Assembly (NCBI GenBank): GCA_933228675.1
Contig: OW121740.1
Location: 36,403,792 to 36,467,791 of the forward strand
Source of the DNA: Stomorhina lunata
Lineage: Eukaryota > Arthropoda > Insecta > Diptera > Rhiniidae
Direction of reading: 5' to 3'
DNA length: 64,000 bases
The notes under the pieces were generated by a model. It searched no databases. It was not told the DNA's origin and saw only the letters and a program-made list of their open reading frames with translations. Each line of letters begins with the position of its first letter. The stretch's first letter is position 1. The translations under genes and the position numbers were made by a program. Shown here in pieces: positions 1 through 10,734 of the stretch.

Positions 1-1144
1 TTTGTTAATTTACATATTTGTTTTGGAGGAAAAAGATATTCGCTTTTAAACTGCTGTGACGGACGCTACAAAAAATGGAAGTGACTTTTTTTCAACACCT
101 GTTTCTGTAATTTTCATCAAATCGGTCATAATAATAAAAAAATTGTAAATAAATTAAAGATAGAGGAAAATCAGAGGATTACAAAACAGCTTTTATAAAA
201 TATTTTAAAGTTTCCAGTTTCACCAAAAATCCATAAATAAACTGTTGCGGATGCTACGTGGCGGACGATATAGTTTTTACTTGAATGTTTTTTATTAGGA
301 AAAAATTCATATTTCATATTTTGTTTTTAAGGATTCGTTAATCAGTGAAAATAATGGTTTTAATTGTTCCCGAATTGTATCTCCTTCCTTTTCATGTTCG
401 CGGTTAAAATGCGATTTTTGGGCACAATTTAATATTTCACAAAACGGCTACATACATATATTTATTTAAAGTTTTTCACTTTTTACATCTTATTTTTTGT
501 CGAAAGAATGCTGCGGCTAGCTGTTAGAGTGTCCCAAAAATCGAAAAATATATCAAATTTCAAATGCATCAAATTTGCCCCACTGTTTTTTTACACCTAA
601 TATCTTAAATTTAATCTGTGGATATAGACAGTGTTATTGCTTTATGAATTAGACAGATATATGTTCATAAATATTGTATTTAAAAAATATCATTTTGTAA
701 AAAATATATACTGTGACGGACGCTACACACTTTCCTTTACATATTATTCTGAAAAATGCTATATAAACATCTATATATTTTTAGCCTAACGTAAAGCTTA
801 CTATAAGTTCTCTTAACGAACCAAGTTCAATTGGACAAAAAAGAAAACTTGCAGTAGTCGAATTAAAAAACCTTTATTTCTGTGACGAACGCTATACACT
901 GTGAGCCCTTTTTTACTTGATGTTATTTATATCACTCCAATTACTTTTGATAGGGTCTTTTACATATAATTGTATAAAATGAAGGAGACTTTGAGCCCAT
1001 ACTGAAACTTGATACCTAAATGGATGTTTTAGTGATTTTTATGAACTTTTAAAAAACCTATTATATTAAAAAATGTATAAAAATTCGAGATGGGTGCAAA
1101 TAAAGGCCTGCCATTCACGAAGAGAGCAATCAAAAATTGTATCC

Positions 1145-1146
<2 letters not shown>
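1..1146. other. AT-rich intergenic DNA with a recurring 17-bp motif
   Basis: No gene is visible on either strand. A motif close to CTGTGACGGACGCTACA occurs at 54..70 and 711..727, with diverged copies at about 242..257 and 880..898. The spacing is irregular, so this is not a simple tandem array. Confidence 0.5.

Positions 1147-1208
<62 letters not shown>
1147..1208. repeat. (AT)n microsatellite
   Basis: About 30 TA dinucleotides with a single G interruption. Open frames reading I-Y-I-Y through it are artefacts of the repeat. Confidence 0.95.
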
Positions 1209-1211
<3 letters not shown>

Positions 1212-1821
1212 ACAATTACGCGATTTTGACAGTTTTAAAATTTTGTCCTTGGTTTAATGTTTTTCGGATTTGCCCATATACTTGTACAAAATTTCATAGA
1301 AATTGGAGATCAAAAAATTGAATATATGTAATTAAAATAGCTTACAAGACAATACAAATTTACAAATGCATTATCTCTTGGTTTTGACCTTATCTTTCAA
1401 AAAGGAGTATGCCAGCGTGTTCTACGGCACAAAATTAAGTTGGGGTAGCTCGAGGTTTTTCTGTGTCATTTTGACGTACTTACTGCGTAATGAACAATAC
1501 CTCTTCTGTATGACTAGATTTTCTGTACTACATTTCGTGGTGTTATAATCTTTTCAAAAGTTTTGCTGGGATGTCTTAATTAAATTCATCAATAATCTAA
1601 TAAATTACTCAGTTGATTACCCCTAATAAAAGTTTTCTATTACTATTAAAATAACCATTTTGTTTCCGTCTGACAATCATTTAGAACTTGTCTAACTTGT
1701 TAATTAATCTCTAATTCCAAATGATAAATTTCCAATAAAAGCTAATATTAATTATTAAGGCAATTACAAGTATTACTGCATAAAAAATATACTTTGTAAA
1801 TTTAAATTTTAGTTTTCAGTT
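1209..1821. other. Intergenic DNA, no gene seen
   Basis: AT-rich sequence with only short chance open frames (one of 60 codons at 1366..1548 has no recognisable motif). No RNA gene or mobile-element end was recognised. Confidence 0.5.
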
Positions 1822-3300
1822 TTAGAAAAATTGGCGATCGCCTAAGTTTTCTTTAGAAAAATTGGCGATCGCCTAAGTTTTCTATAGAAAAATTGGCGAT
1901 TGCCTAAGTTTTCTATACAAAAATTGGCGATCGCCTAAGTTTTCTATAGAAAAATTGGCGATCGCCATAGTTTTCTATAGAAAAATTGGCGATCGCCTAA
2001 GTTTTCTATAGAAAAATTGGCGATCGCCTAAGTTTTCTATACACAAATTGGTGATCGCCTAAGTTTTCTTTAGAAAAATTGGCGATCGCCATAGTTTTCT
2101 TTAGAAAAATTGGCGATCGCCATAGTTTTCTTTAGAAAAATTGGCGATCGCTATAGTTTTCTTTAGAAAAATTGGCGATCGCCTAAGTTTTCTATAGAAA
2201 AGTTGGCGATCGCCAGAGTTTTCTATAGAAAAATTGGTGATCGCCTAAGTTTTCTATAGAACAATTGTCGATCGCCTAAGTTTTCTATAGAAAAGTTGGC
2301 GATCGCCAGAGTTTTCTGTTGGCAAAATTGGCAATCGGCAAAGTTTTCTATTGGCAAAATTGGCAATCGCCAGAGTTTTCTTAAGAAAAAGTGGCGATCG
2401 CCATTGTTTTCTTTAGAAAAATTGGGGATCGCCATAGTTTTCTTTAGAAAAATTAGCGATCGCCATAGTTTTCTTTAGAAAAATTGGGGATCGCCATAGT
2501 TTTCTTTAGAAAAATTGGCGATCGCCATAGTTTTCTTTAGAAAAATTGGGGATCGCCATAGTTTTCTTTAGAAAAATTAGCGATCGCCATAGTTTTCTTT
2601 AGAAAAATTGGGGATCGCCATAGTTTTCTTTAGAAAAATTGGCGATCGCCATAGTTTTCTTTAGAAAAATTGGCGATCGCCATTGTTCTCTTTAGAAAAA
2701 TTGGCGACCGCCATAGTTTTCTTTAGAAAAATTGGCGATCGCCATAATTTTCTTTAGAAAAAGTGGCGATCGCCATTGTTTTCTTTAAAACATTGGCGAT
2801 CTCCATAGTTTTCTTTAGAAAAATTGACGATCGCCATAGTTTTCTTTAGAAAAATTGGCAATCGCCATTGTTTTCTTTAGAAAAATTGGCGACCGCCATA
2901 GTTTTCTTTAGAAAAATTGGCGATCGCCATAGTTTTCTTTAGAAAAATTGGCGATCGCTATAGTTTTCTTTAGAAAAATTGGCGATCGCCATAGTTTTCT
3001 TTAGAAAAATTGCCGATCGCCATAGTTTTCTTTAGAAAAATTGCCGATCGCCATAGTTTTCTTTAGAAAAATTGGCAATCGCCAGAGTTTTCTTTAGAAA
3101 AATTGCCGATCGCCAGAGTTTTCTTTAGAAAAATTGGCTATCGCCAGAGTTTTCTTTAGAAAAATTGGCGATCTGTTTCGATTTCTTCAGAAAAGTTGGC
3201 GATCATCATAGATTTTTTTTAGAAAAATTCACGATCGCTATAGTTTTCTTTAGAAAAATTGGCGATCTATTTCGATTTCTTTAGAAAAATAGATAGATTT
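1822..3300 (+). repeat. 31-bp palindromic satellite, array 1 (about 48 units)
   Basis: Tandem units of 31 bp made of GGCGATCGCC, a variable 4-nt link, TTTTCTATAGAAAA (or TTTTCTTTAGAAAA), then ATT. Both core blocks are palindromes. The left part uses mainly the TAAG link and CTATAG core; the right part uses mainly ATAG or AGAG links with the CTTTAG core, which breaks the second palindrome. Units degrade at the right edge after about 3160. There are no spacers of unique sequence, so it is a satellite. Short open frames in it are by-products. Confidence 0.97.
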
Positions 3301-3503
3301 CTTTAGCAAAAATAAAAATCACTATAGACAATTTTTGTGTAACACAGTCTTATTAGCATATTTTAGATAAAACGTGATCATTAAAAAAAATTCAATACAA
3401 ATTAAAATTTTCTTTAATATTTGCAACAAAGTTGTTATTTAGGTGTATCAGCTTCGGTTGTAAAATTAATTTTTCTCTCCCAAAAACCACAAATTATTAT
3501 TAT

Positions 3504-3532
3504 TATATAATAATGAAGATCAAACAAAATCA
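3504..3532 (+). promoter_or_regulatory. Possible core promoter (TATA box plus initiator)
   Basis: TATATAA at 3504..3510 is followed 28 bp later by TCACTC (A at 3532), close to the arthropod initiator. It would start a transcript about 100 bases before the ATG at 3634. Placement is by motif and spacing only. Confidence 0.35.
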
Positions 3533-3552
3533 CTCAACCATTATTTCCATTA

Positions 3553-3602
3553 TTTCTTTTATGATTTATCAAGTGGCACAACTTGATAAATCATAAAAGA
3601 AA
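3553..3602. repeat. Perfect 22-bp inverted repeat (hairpin) before the orphan gene
   Basis: Arms 3553..3574 and 3581..3602 are exact reverse complements separated by the 6-nt loop GGCACA. The structure ends 31 bases before the ATG at 3634, so it would probably lie in the 5' leader of that mRNA. Confidence 0.9.
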
Positions 3603-3633
3603 ATTTTAATAAAATCTCTTGCAATCGACGGAA

Positions 3634-4587
3634 ATGGTCAAGTTCACTTTTAGCTTTCCTTCGGTTAACATGTATAAAACTTCAATTGTACTGATCGGTT
3701 TGATTATTTTATTGGATTTCATAATACAAGCGATCATAGTGGAGAGGAACCTACATTCCTACTACCGTTTACCCACGACAACAGTGAAAACTTCCAACGA
3801 CACTGAGGATTACTTTATACTACAATGCCCTTTCAAATCTTCCTTGAATATACCCAAACCCCGGGATATGCCAATCTGTATAATTGTGGGCCGTCACAGT
3901 GAAAATGAGGGCAGGCAAAAGGATTTGATGAAGGCAAAACCTCGCTCAACTCTCAACACAAAAGTGGACTATCACCATTTAAAGCCTCAGAAATTAGTGA
4001 AATTAGTTAAAATCAAAAATGGTAAACCCTATACCATGTTGCTGAAACCCATTAAGTCCAAGGAATCAATATACAAAAGACCTAAAACCGAGATCAAAGA
4101 ACATTACAAAGCCACCAATATTAAACTATTGTTACCGAATCCCAAGATGACCATAAATCATTCTACTACATTATATCCAGTACCGCTAGTCCAGAAAATC
4201 TTAACAAACGATACTTTAGCCCTCAGTTCTACACATCAGCCTCAGAAATTAATACAAACTCAAAAATCTACACCATCTAGCTTGGAAGCTGATTTTTTAG
4301 ATGATCCCTTGGATGAGGACGATACCCAAATGGGACCCCTTAAATATTTGGGGGTTAAGGATACCTTAAAGAAATTACAAAAACTTCCCCAAGCTCCGAT
4401 TTCAAATGATACAATTTATAAAACCGAAAAGTTCTTTACCGATTCGAAGGACTATAAAAAAGGTTTTAGATCGAAAGGTTATCAAAATATGTATCACCGT
4501 GATGAAATTTATCAGGACCATATATTCTATGACGATCTGCAGCAATTAGGAAATTATCGGATAAAGCAAAAGTTAAAAAAGCCTTAA
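3634..4587 (+). CDS. Orphan secreted or membrane-anchored protein, 317 aa
   Basis: I do not recognise a named gene. A single uninterrupted frame starts at ATG 3634; the frame is open slightly upstream but has no earlier ATG. A hydrophobic stretch at about residues 16-36 could be a signal anchor, or a normal signal peptide if Met13 is the start. The rest is Lys- and Pro-rich, with possible N-glycosylation sites (NDT, NHS) and an acidic patch (DDPLDEDD). Near the C-terminus, GYQNMYHRDEIYQDHIFYDD resembles a motif I recall from uncharacterised secreted insect proteins (Gly-Tyr then His-x-Asp-Glu-x-Tyr and Phe-Tyr-Asp); this is memory, not a search. Codon use and length argue for a real gene, and its base composition is unlike the satellites that flank it on both sides. 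It ends with TAA at 4585..4587 and has no visible intron. Function is unknown; a cuticle or extracellular role is a guess. Confidence 0.8.
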   Translation: MVKFTFSFPSVNMYKTSIVLIGLIILLDFIIQAIIVERNLHSYYRLPTTTVKTSNDTEDYFILQCPFKSSLNIPKPRDMPICIIVGRHSENEGRQKDLMKAKPRSTLNTKVDYHHLKPQKLVKLVKIKNGKPYTMLLKPIKSKESIYKRPKTEIKEHYKATNIKLLLPNPKMTINHSTTLYPVPLVQKILTNDTLALSSTHQPQKLIQTQKSTPSSLEADFLDDPLDEDDTQMGPLKYLGVKDTLKKLQKLPQAPISNDTIYKTEKFFTDSKDYKKGFRSKGYQNMYHRDEIYQDHIFYDDLQQLGNYRIKQKLKKP

Positions 4588-4689
4588 AGCTTTTTAAAAG
4601 GAAATTAAATTTTTAAATGAAATGAGAAAAATAAATAATCAACAAAAGAATTTAATAGTGTTTTTCAGTGAAAAATTTATCGATTTCTA

Positions 4690-6310
4690 TAGAAAAGTGA
4701 ACTATAGCTTGAGTTTTCTGTAGAACAATCAGTGATCGTCTAGTTTGTTATAGAAAAATTAAAGATCGCCAAAGTTTTCTGTCAAAAAATTTGCGATCGT
4801 CAGAGTTTTCTATAGAAAAATTGGCGATCGCCCAAGTTTTCTATAAAAAAAATTGGCGATCGCCATAGTTTTCTTTAGAAAAATTAGCGATCGCCTAAGT
4901 TTTCTATAGAAAAATTGGCGATCGCCTAAGTTTTCTATAGAAAAATTGGCGATCGCCTAAGTTTTCTATAGAAAAATTGGCGATCGCCTAAGTTTTCTAT
5001 AGAAAAATTGGCGATCGCCTAAGTTTTCTATAGAAAAATTGGCGATCGCCATAGTTTTCTTTAGAAAAATTGGCGATCGCCATAGTTTTCTTTAGAAAAA
5101 TTGGCGATCGCCATAGTTTTCTTTAGAAAAATTGGCGATCGCCATAGTTTTCTATAAAAAAAATTGGCGATCGTCCAAGTTTTCTATAGAAAAATTGGCG
5201 ATCGCCAGAATTTTCTATAGAAAAATTGGCGATCGCCACAATTTTCTATAGAAAAATTGGCGATCGCCACAATTTTCTATAGAAAAATTGGCGATCGCCA
5301 CAATTTTCTATAGAAAAATTGGCGATCGCCACAATTTTCTATAGAAAAATTGGCGATCGCCACAATTTTCTATAGAAAAATTGGCGATCGCCACAATTTT
5401 CTATAGAAAAATTGGCGATCGCCACAATTTTCTATAGAAAAATTGGCGATCGCCACAATTTTCTATAGAAAAATTGGCGATCGCCACAATTTTCTATAGA
5501 AAAATTGGCGATCGCCACAATTTTCTATAGAAAAATTGGCGATCGCCACAATTTTCTATAGAAAAATTGGCGATCGCCCAAGTTTTCTATAGAAAAATTG
5601 GCGATCGCCACAATTTTCTATAGAAAAATTGGCGATCGCCACAATTTTCTATAGAAAAATTGGTGATCGCCACAATTTTCTATAGAAAAATTGGCGATCG
5701 CCACAATTTTCTATAGAAAAATTGGCGATCGCCACAATTTTCTATAGAAAAATTGGCGATCGCCACAATTTTCTATAGAAAAATTGGCGATCGCCACAAT
5801 TTTCTATAGAAAAATTGGCGATCGCCACAATTTTCTATAGAAAAATTGGCGATCGCCACAATTTTCTATAGAAAAATTGGCGATCGCCACAATTTTCTAT
5901 AGAAAAATTGGCGATCGCCACAATTTTCTATAGAAAAATTGGCGATCGCCACAATTTTCTATAGAAAAATTGGCGATCGCCACAATTTTCTATAGAAAAA
6001 TTGGCGATCGCCAGAATTTTCTATAGAAAAATTGGCGATCGCCAGAACTTTTTATAGAAAAATTGGCGATCGCCAGAATTTTCTATAGAAAAATTTGGTG
6101 ATCGACAGAGTTGTCTTTATAAATTTGGTGATCGCCAGAGTTTACTTTAGGAAATTTGGCGATCACCAGAGTTTTCTTTAGAAAATTTTACGATCGCCAG
6201 AGTTTTCTTTAGAAAAAACTGGCGATCGTCAGTGTTTTCTTTAGAAAAATTGGCGGTCGCCAGGGTTTTCTTTAGAAAAATTGGCGATCGCCATGGTTTT
6301 CTTTAGAAAA
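4690..6310 (+). repeat. 31-bp palindromic satellite, array 2 (about 50 units)
   Basis: Same unit and same orientation as array 1. Edges are degenerate (4690-4790 and 6090-6310). Inside, link variants are grouped: a TAAG block near 4870-5040, an ATAG block near 5050-5150, and a long almost invariant ACAA block from about 5200 to 6000. Such blocks show local amplification of single variants. Together with array 1 it encloses the orphan gene. Confidence 0.97.
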
Positions 6311-6329
6311 ATTGTTACTTACTTAAGTG

Positions 6330-6505
6330 GCCTATATTTACAAGCTGTTAAGGGTAAGACCGAGCATATTTTAGAATTCCATCCGATCGATCTTCTGCGC
6401 AAATTCTTTAATTTCGTAGGCCATTTAATTTTAGAATACTTTTCTCGCTGGAGTATTTTCATCCATTCGCACAACATGTTCAAGCCAATGCAGCCGCTGA
6501 AGTGA
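6330..6505 (+). repeat. Dispersed repeat fragment (three copies in the window)
   Basis: The stretch around GCATATTTTAGAATTCCAT and the following GTAGGCCA region recurs in opposite orientation at about 20070..20200 and 58690..58860. I do not recognise the parent element; the open frame here is not convincing as a gene. Confidence 0.55.
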
Positions 6506-6711
6506 AATGCGTTTTACTATACCATAGCCCATACAGCTACTGGTTCATTCGATGTCGATTTTTTTTTTTTTTGTGGAATCTTCCTCTTAAAAATTCCAAG
6601 AATAACTTCAACTGTAAAATTATTTTGTAAACTTTATTGTGTTTTCGTCAATAACAGGGTGTTCACTGCTTAGATCGCCCTAGGAGCTCATTTCGCCTCC
6701 AACCATTTAAA

Positions 6712-6873
6712 TATACATATATATAATTTCCCGACAAGATTCCAACTGGAACTAGGGGTACTTCTCTCAGACAATGAGCTGTATCCGATTCTATTTTTAG
6801 ACTCATTGAAAGGGACCTACGTTTTAACGCCGGCTCCGAACGGCAAATGCATTAGAGAAGTTTTTCATAGCCT
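6712..6873 (-). mobile_element. SINE-1 fragment (tRNA-derived), interrupted
   Basis: Matches the 3' half of the SINE copies at 12860, 19152 and 23380 in reverse orientation. The TIR element at 6882..8503 interrupts it; a short remainder of SINE body follows that element at about 8512..8534. Confidence 0.75.
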
Positions 6874-6881
6874 AATGCATT

Positions 6882-8503
6882 AAACACATAGACAACAGCA
6901 GGCTACGGGCTACAACCTGTCAAAATTAGAATACATGCATTCAAATAGAAATAAATTTTTTAGAGTCGACACGGCTACACGACTACCGACCACCGTTGTA
7001 GCTGTAGCCAAAATTAAACTATTTTCTATTTTTGTTGGCGACAATAAAAGATTTAGTGCTGTCAACACCATATAATATTGAAATAAATGAGCGATTTAAA
7101 CCACTTGAATTTATTTACCATAAATACAATGGGGAGACTTTATGTAAACAATTTACATACTTATAAAATATTTATATATTTAATCTAATTTTATCTAATA
7201 AAATATTATGTAAAAATTTATATTTATATAACTCTAACTCAATAGAAGTAAAATTTTAAAAAGTTTTTTTTTAAACTGTCTAACTCACACGCTACGTGTT
7301 CTAGAGCTACGTAGTTCATGTTATATAAAAGCTCAGTATGTCCTTTATAAAATTCATTATATAAAAGAGCATACTTATATCTATATTGTTTTAAGATATA
7401 CGAATTTTTATAAAAAAAAGTCAGTTGCAGAAATAAGTTTATAGTATATTAGCTCCTTATCCATTATAAAGAATATTATATAGAATATATAAGAATATAA
7501 AAGATATTTTCAGTAGCTTTTGTTTGATACCAAAAAAGTTAATATCGGATATAAACTTCTAAAGTTATACCGTTTTATTCTTGAAATTTAAAAAGCCCAT
7601 AACTTTTAAACTATTAGAGATCACACCAAAATCTTTCTATATTTTTTTTTTTTTATATAGACCAGAGTTGGCATTAATCGATTAATTTTTTAATAGATTT
7701 GTCAATTTTGATTAAATTAATCCTAACTAAATTAGTCATGATTATATTATTCTTGATTAAATTAATCCTAACTAAATTAATCATGATTATATTATTCATG
7801 ATTAAATTAGTTTCATTAATAAATAATAATTTAGTCGTGATCAAAAAAATCGTATGTCATAAGTTTCATTGTGCAGAATAATTTTCATATTTGAAAAATA
7901 TAAAATTAGTTTTAATTTTTTGATTTTTGAAAGTTAAAAAACAGAAACTAAAAACTATTACATTTTTTCGTTGGCTTTCTGGTTTGCTTTCTTCCCTGTA
8001 CTTATTATGACTTCAATCAATGAATTAACCTATCCGCGAACTCCACCTCCAAATGAAGCCAAAAGTGTACCTTATTTTGTAGTTTTGACTAACGATTAAT
8101 GATTACGACTAATTAATCGAAATAAATTCTAATGATTACAACTAAATATTTTTAGTTGTTAATCAAAATAAATTTTTTATTCGTTAGTTTTTAATCATTA
8201 ATCGAACTAACATTTTGCCAACTCTGATATAGACATACCATCAGGTACAGGAAAACCGTTGATTTCGGAGGTTAATTAATAAAATGAATTTATGTCGTTT
8301 TTTTATAAAATTTGAATTGTTATTTTGTCCATCTTATAAACGCGATATTGGCACCACTCATAAACAGGTGTTTCGAAATGTAGCTGCCATCTTAAATGTA
8401 GCTGCCGTCCCCAAAATATTTAAGTAGCTGACTACGAGGCAACGATTGCAGCCAACGACTTTTGTAGTCGGTGTTCGTGTAGCCTGCTGTTGTCTATGTG
8501 TTT
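6882..8503. mobile_element. TIR transposon family H1, copy 1 (non-autonomous)
   Basis: Starts AAACACATAGACAACAGCAG and ends with its reverse complement; the inverted match covers about 25 bp. Flanks are AATGCATT on the left and AATGCATA on the right, close to an 8-bp duplication. The interior matches copy 2 (49200..52885) over several hundred bases. No transposase frame is visible. An 8-bp target site fits hAT or P superfamilies, but I cannot assign it. It carries a nested MITE. Confidence 0.85.
7663..8226. mobile_element. hAT-like MITE nested in H1 copy 1
   Basis: Ends CAGAGTTGGC and GCCAACTCTG. Exact 8-bp target-site duplication ATATAGAC at 7655..7662 and 8227..8234. The interior is built of TTAATCGATTAA- and ATTAATC-like repeats with no coding capacity. 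H1 copy 2 does not carry it at the equivalent site. End sequence and 8-bp duplication fit the hAT superfamily. Confidence 0.88.
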
Positions 8504-8534
8504 AATGCATAATACTCAATAGCCGGTGGCTACA

Positions 8535-8909
8535 ACAACAGCATAATTGGCGATCAATATAAATTTTCTTAGAAAAACTGAGGATTGCTGAAAGTTTCTA
8601 AAGAAAAATTTGGACATGATTGATCGTATGAGCTAGGAGAATGTACATACAAAATTTCATCGAAATCGAAGTGGGTATGGCTCAATACGTGTTCGAAATT
8701 TTTTGATTGGACTCTTTTTAAAGAAATTTGTCTATTGAAATAATTAAATTTTGATATTTTATTTACCGAAGTAGTATTTTTTTTATTAAATAAAAGTTAT
8801 AATTAAAACTATTTTTAAAATTATAATTTAATCTCGTGCTATTGAAATTTTCTTTAACTCCAAAAGCTTTCTTGACTTTTATCACATTTAAAATTTCTCC
8901 AGCTTCATC
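8535..8909. other. Degenerate satellite remnant and 3' flank of takeout A
   Basis: About 8545-8610 retains fragments resembling one or two 31-bp satellite units (GGCGATCA, TTTTCTTAGAAAA). The rest is AT-rich; TTTATT at 8782..8787 (AATAAA on the minus strand) could be the polyadenylation signal of takeout A, and the surrounding sequence is conserved downstream of takeout B near 13488. Confidence 0.5.
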
Positions 8910-9794
8910 TCAATCAGAATAGAAATCGTCGATAGGTATATCTTTTAGTGAGTCATTAATTAATTGAAGCATAATTTGTTTAATTGCATTTAAAATGCCC
9001 TCATACACTTCACTCCAAACATCCTGCCAATTTTCATTGATGACTTCATTGATCGTGGCACTCAATTCGGGATTACCTCTGAAAGCATTCGTCAAATTTA
9101 CATGCATACTAAAAATGGATCAAATTGTAATATTTCAAAACTCTCAATAAAAAAATATATTTTTGAAAATCTAATACTCACTGCGTGGGTTCAATAGTCA
9201 TCTTAAGTTTCTTAAGTACGGCATAAGTTTTACCGTCGCGCTCTTCATGACCAAACAAACCGCGTAACTTAAATGTTATATTTCTATATTCAATATCCCC
9301 AAATCCTTCTCCTTTAAGCGGTAAAACCAATATTTTTCCATCCATCTTATAATCACCTTTTAATCGTAGAATGGGCACAAATAAATCGGCTTCGGCTTTG
9401 GTCAAGTTCTTAGTAAAACCTGTGATACGTAAAGCTTTAGTCTTCTCAATACCGTATACCGAGCATTTAATGAATTCAAAATTAATGTTTATGGGTGACT
9501 TGGGATCTGCTTTGCCAATTTTTATATTTGTCAAATTTAAAGCATTAAATTGGGGTAGCCCGTATTCGGTGCTACCTTCTGGATAGCTATGAAGTAGTTG
9601 TTCTATAGCTTTTCCAATACATTTATCGTTATCGACGGAGGGACATCTTTGTATTTCTGGAGCTGTAAAGGAATTTCAATTTTTATTTTACAAACATTTG
9701 AAATATTTTCTAAATACTTACGTATTCTTGCGTAGGTAAAACTAACTATGGCAACTAGAAGTGTAATTTCCAATACAATATTTTGGAGTCCCAT
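8910..9794 (-). CDS. Takeout-like / JHBP-family secreted protein A, 250 aa
   Basis: Three exons on the minus strand: 9722..9794, 9182..9662 and 8910..9108. Donors (C|GTAAGT, CA|GTGAGT) and acceptors (TTTACAG, TTTTTAG) fit, and the spliced frame is 753 nt with stop. Residues 1-22 are a signal peptide. PPEIQRCPSVDNDKC (about 25-39) is the N-terminal two-cysteine signature of the takeout/juvenile-hormone-binding family. The middle (PLKGEGFGDIEYRN) and the C-terminal segment with NENWQDVW and SLKDIP are also family features, and the length is typical. Members are secreted carriers with a hydrophobic tunnel for lipid-like ligands, linked to feeding, circadian output, chemosensation or hormone transport; the ligand here cannot be told. 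Takeout B, 4.84 kb away, is a close paralogue. A TATA-like AATAAAAGG lies about 95 bp upstream of the ATG, in the same place as in B. Confidence 0.93.
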
Positions 9795-10299
9795 GATTAT
9801 TTTTTTTTAATAACTTAAAAATTTACGAGTAATGTTAATCTTTTGATCCACCTCCAGCTTTTGATTTCAAATATGTCTCACCTGCACCTTTTATTTGATT
9901 CTTAATTCGTATACAAAGTTTAGAAGATATTAAAATCAATTACTATAAAAAACGTTTATCATTTAAGTGAATGTTACTTAAGTTTGGTTATGCATATCTC
10001 AGTCCTATTGACCTAAATTAATAGAAATGTCCGTAAGAAATTAAAACCCAATTGGAAATTTACTATCGAGTTTAAGATATTTTATAACAATCGTTTTATA
10101 TTTTAATACGGCTTCGATATTGGACCTTATTACACAAGCACAATCGGATTTGAATCTAAGCAACCAAAAGCTGTTTTTAAGGTTATTTCGGGATCTGATA
10201 TCGAATCTTCAATCCGTTTTTGATATTGTTTCTAATTTTCGAGTTATTAAATAAACACATTTTTTACAAGTTTTGACAATTAATCTTCTTTTTATTCAT
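9795..10299. other. 5' flank of takeout A
   Basis: No gene. The first 200 bp are alignable to the 5' flank of takeout B (14634-14830), including the TATA-like element at about 9887..9895, so the duplication included the promoter. Confidence 0.6.
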
Positions 10300-10690
10300 A
10301 AAACAGTTTTGAATTAGAATTGAAGAACAGTCGAACTGAGTCGCTTATAATGTTTGGGGTCTGTTTCACGCATTAAAGTCCAACAGTAGTCGCTCATGCC
10401 CTCGTCCCAAAATCTTTTATATCGTTTCTCGATTCTCTCCAATTCTTAGTGTAGTCGCATACCTTGCTCGTCGCTAATATTTCCAAAATTTTCAGGAAAA
10501 AATCCGAGATGGCAGTGCATGAAATGTATTTTAAGAGACATTCCAGATCTAATCTTGCAATAATTTTTCAACAAACTGTCCAATATCTGTTTGAAATCCG
10601 GGGATTTTTGTGAACAACATCTTGAAATGATACCCATGCTGCTGCTTCATTGGGCGTTGAACACTTTGTAAAGTTTTTGTCGGCTTCTGC
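10300..10690 (-). pseudogene. Relic of a repeated invertebrate ORF (MSLKIHF.H / ISDEQG / YKRFWDEGMSDYCWTL type)
   Basis: The minus-strand frame 10446..10637 contains MSLKIHFMHCHLGFFPENFG and ISDEQGMRLH, then a TAA where a Gln codon is expected. It continues in the same frame as ELERIEKRYKRFWDEGMSDY, ending near 10320. I recall this pattern (LKIHFLHSHL, FFPENLG, SDEHGERFHQD, MEKRYQGRW, ADYCW) from multicopy uncharacterised proteins in many arthropods, probably of transposon origin. It is a fragment with an internal stop and no start, so dead. Parent element not identified. Confidence 0.6.
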
Positions 10691-10734
10691 AGCGTATGCG
10701 GTACATAAATACGCGCTTGGACCGGTATAGTTAG

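Noticed and set aside
1073..1321. 82-codon protein with Ile-Tyr repeats
   Set aside because: Translation of an (AT)n microsatellite.
2223..2478. Overlapping 60-70-codon frames on both strands in array 1
   Set aside because: Frames through the 31-bp satellite; the period is not a multiple of three and they stop quickly.
1822..6310. CRISPR array
   Set aside because: Regular 31-bp periodicity, but units follow each other directly with no unique spacers and there are no cas genes; the genome is eukaryotic.
1822..6310. Cyanobacterial HIP1 (GCGATCGC) contamination
   Set aside because: The octamer occurs only within the satellite unit, embedded in AT-rich fly-type DNA with introns and insect transposons.
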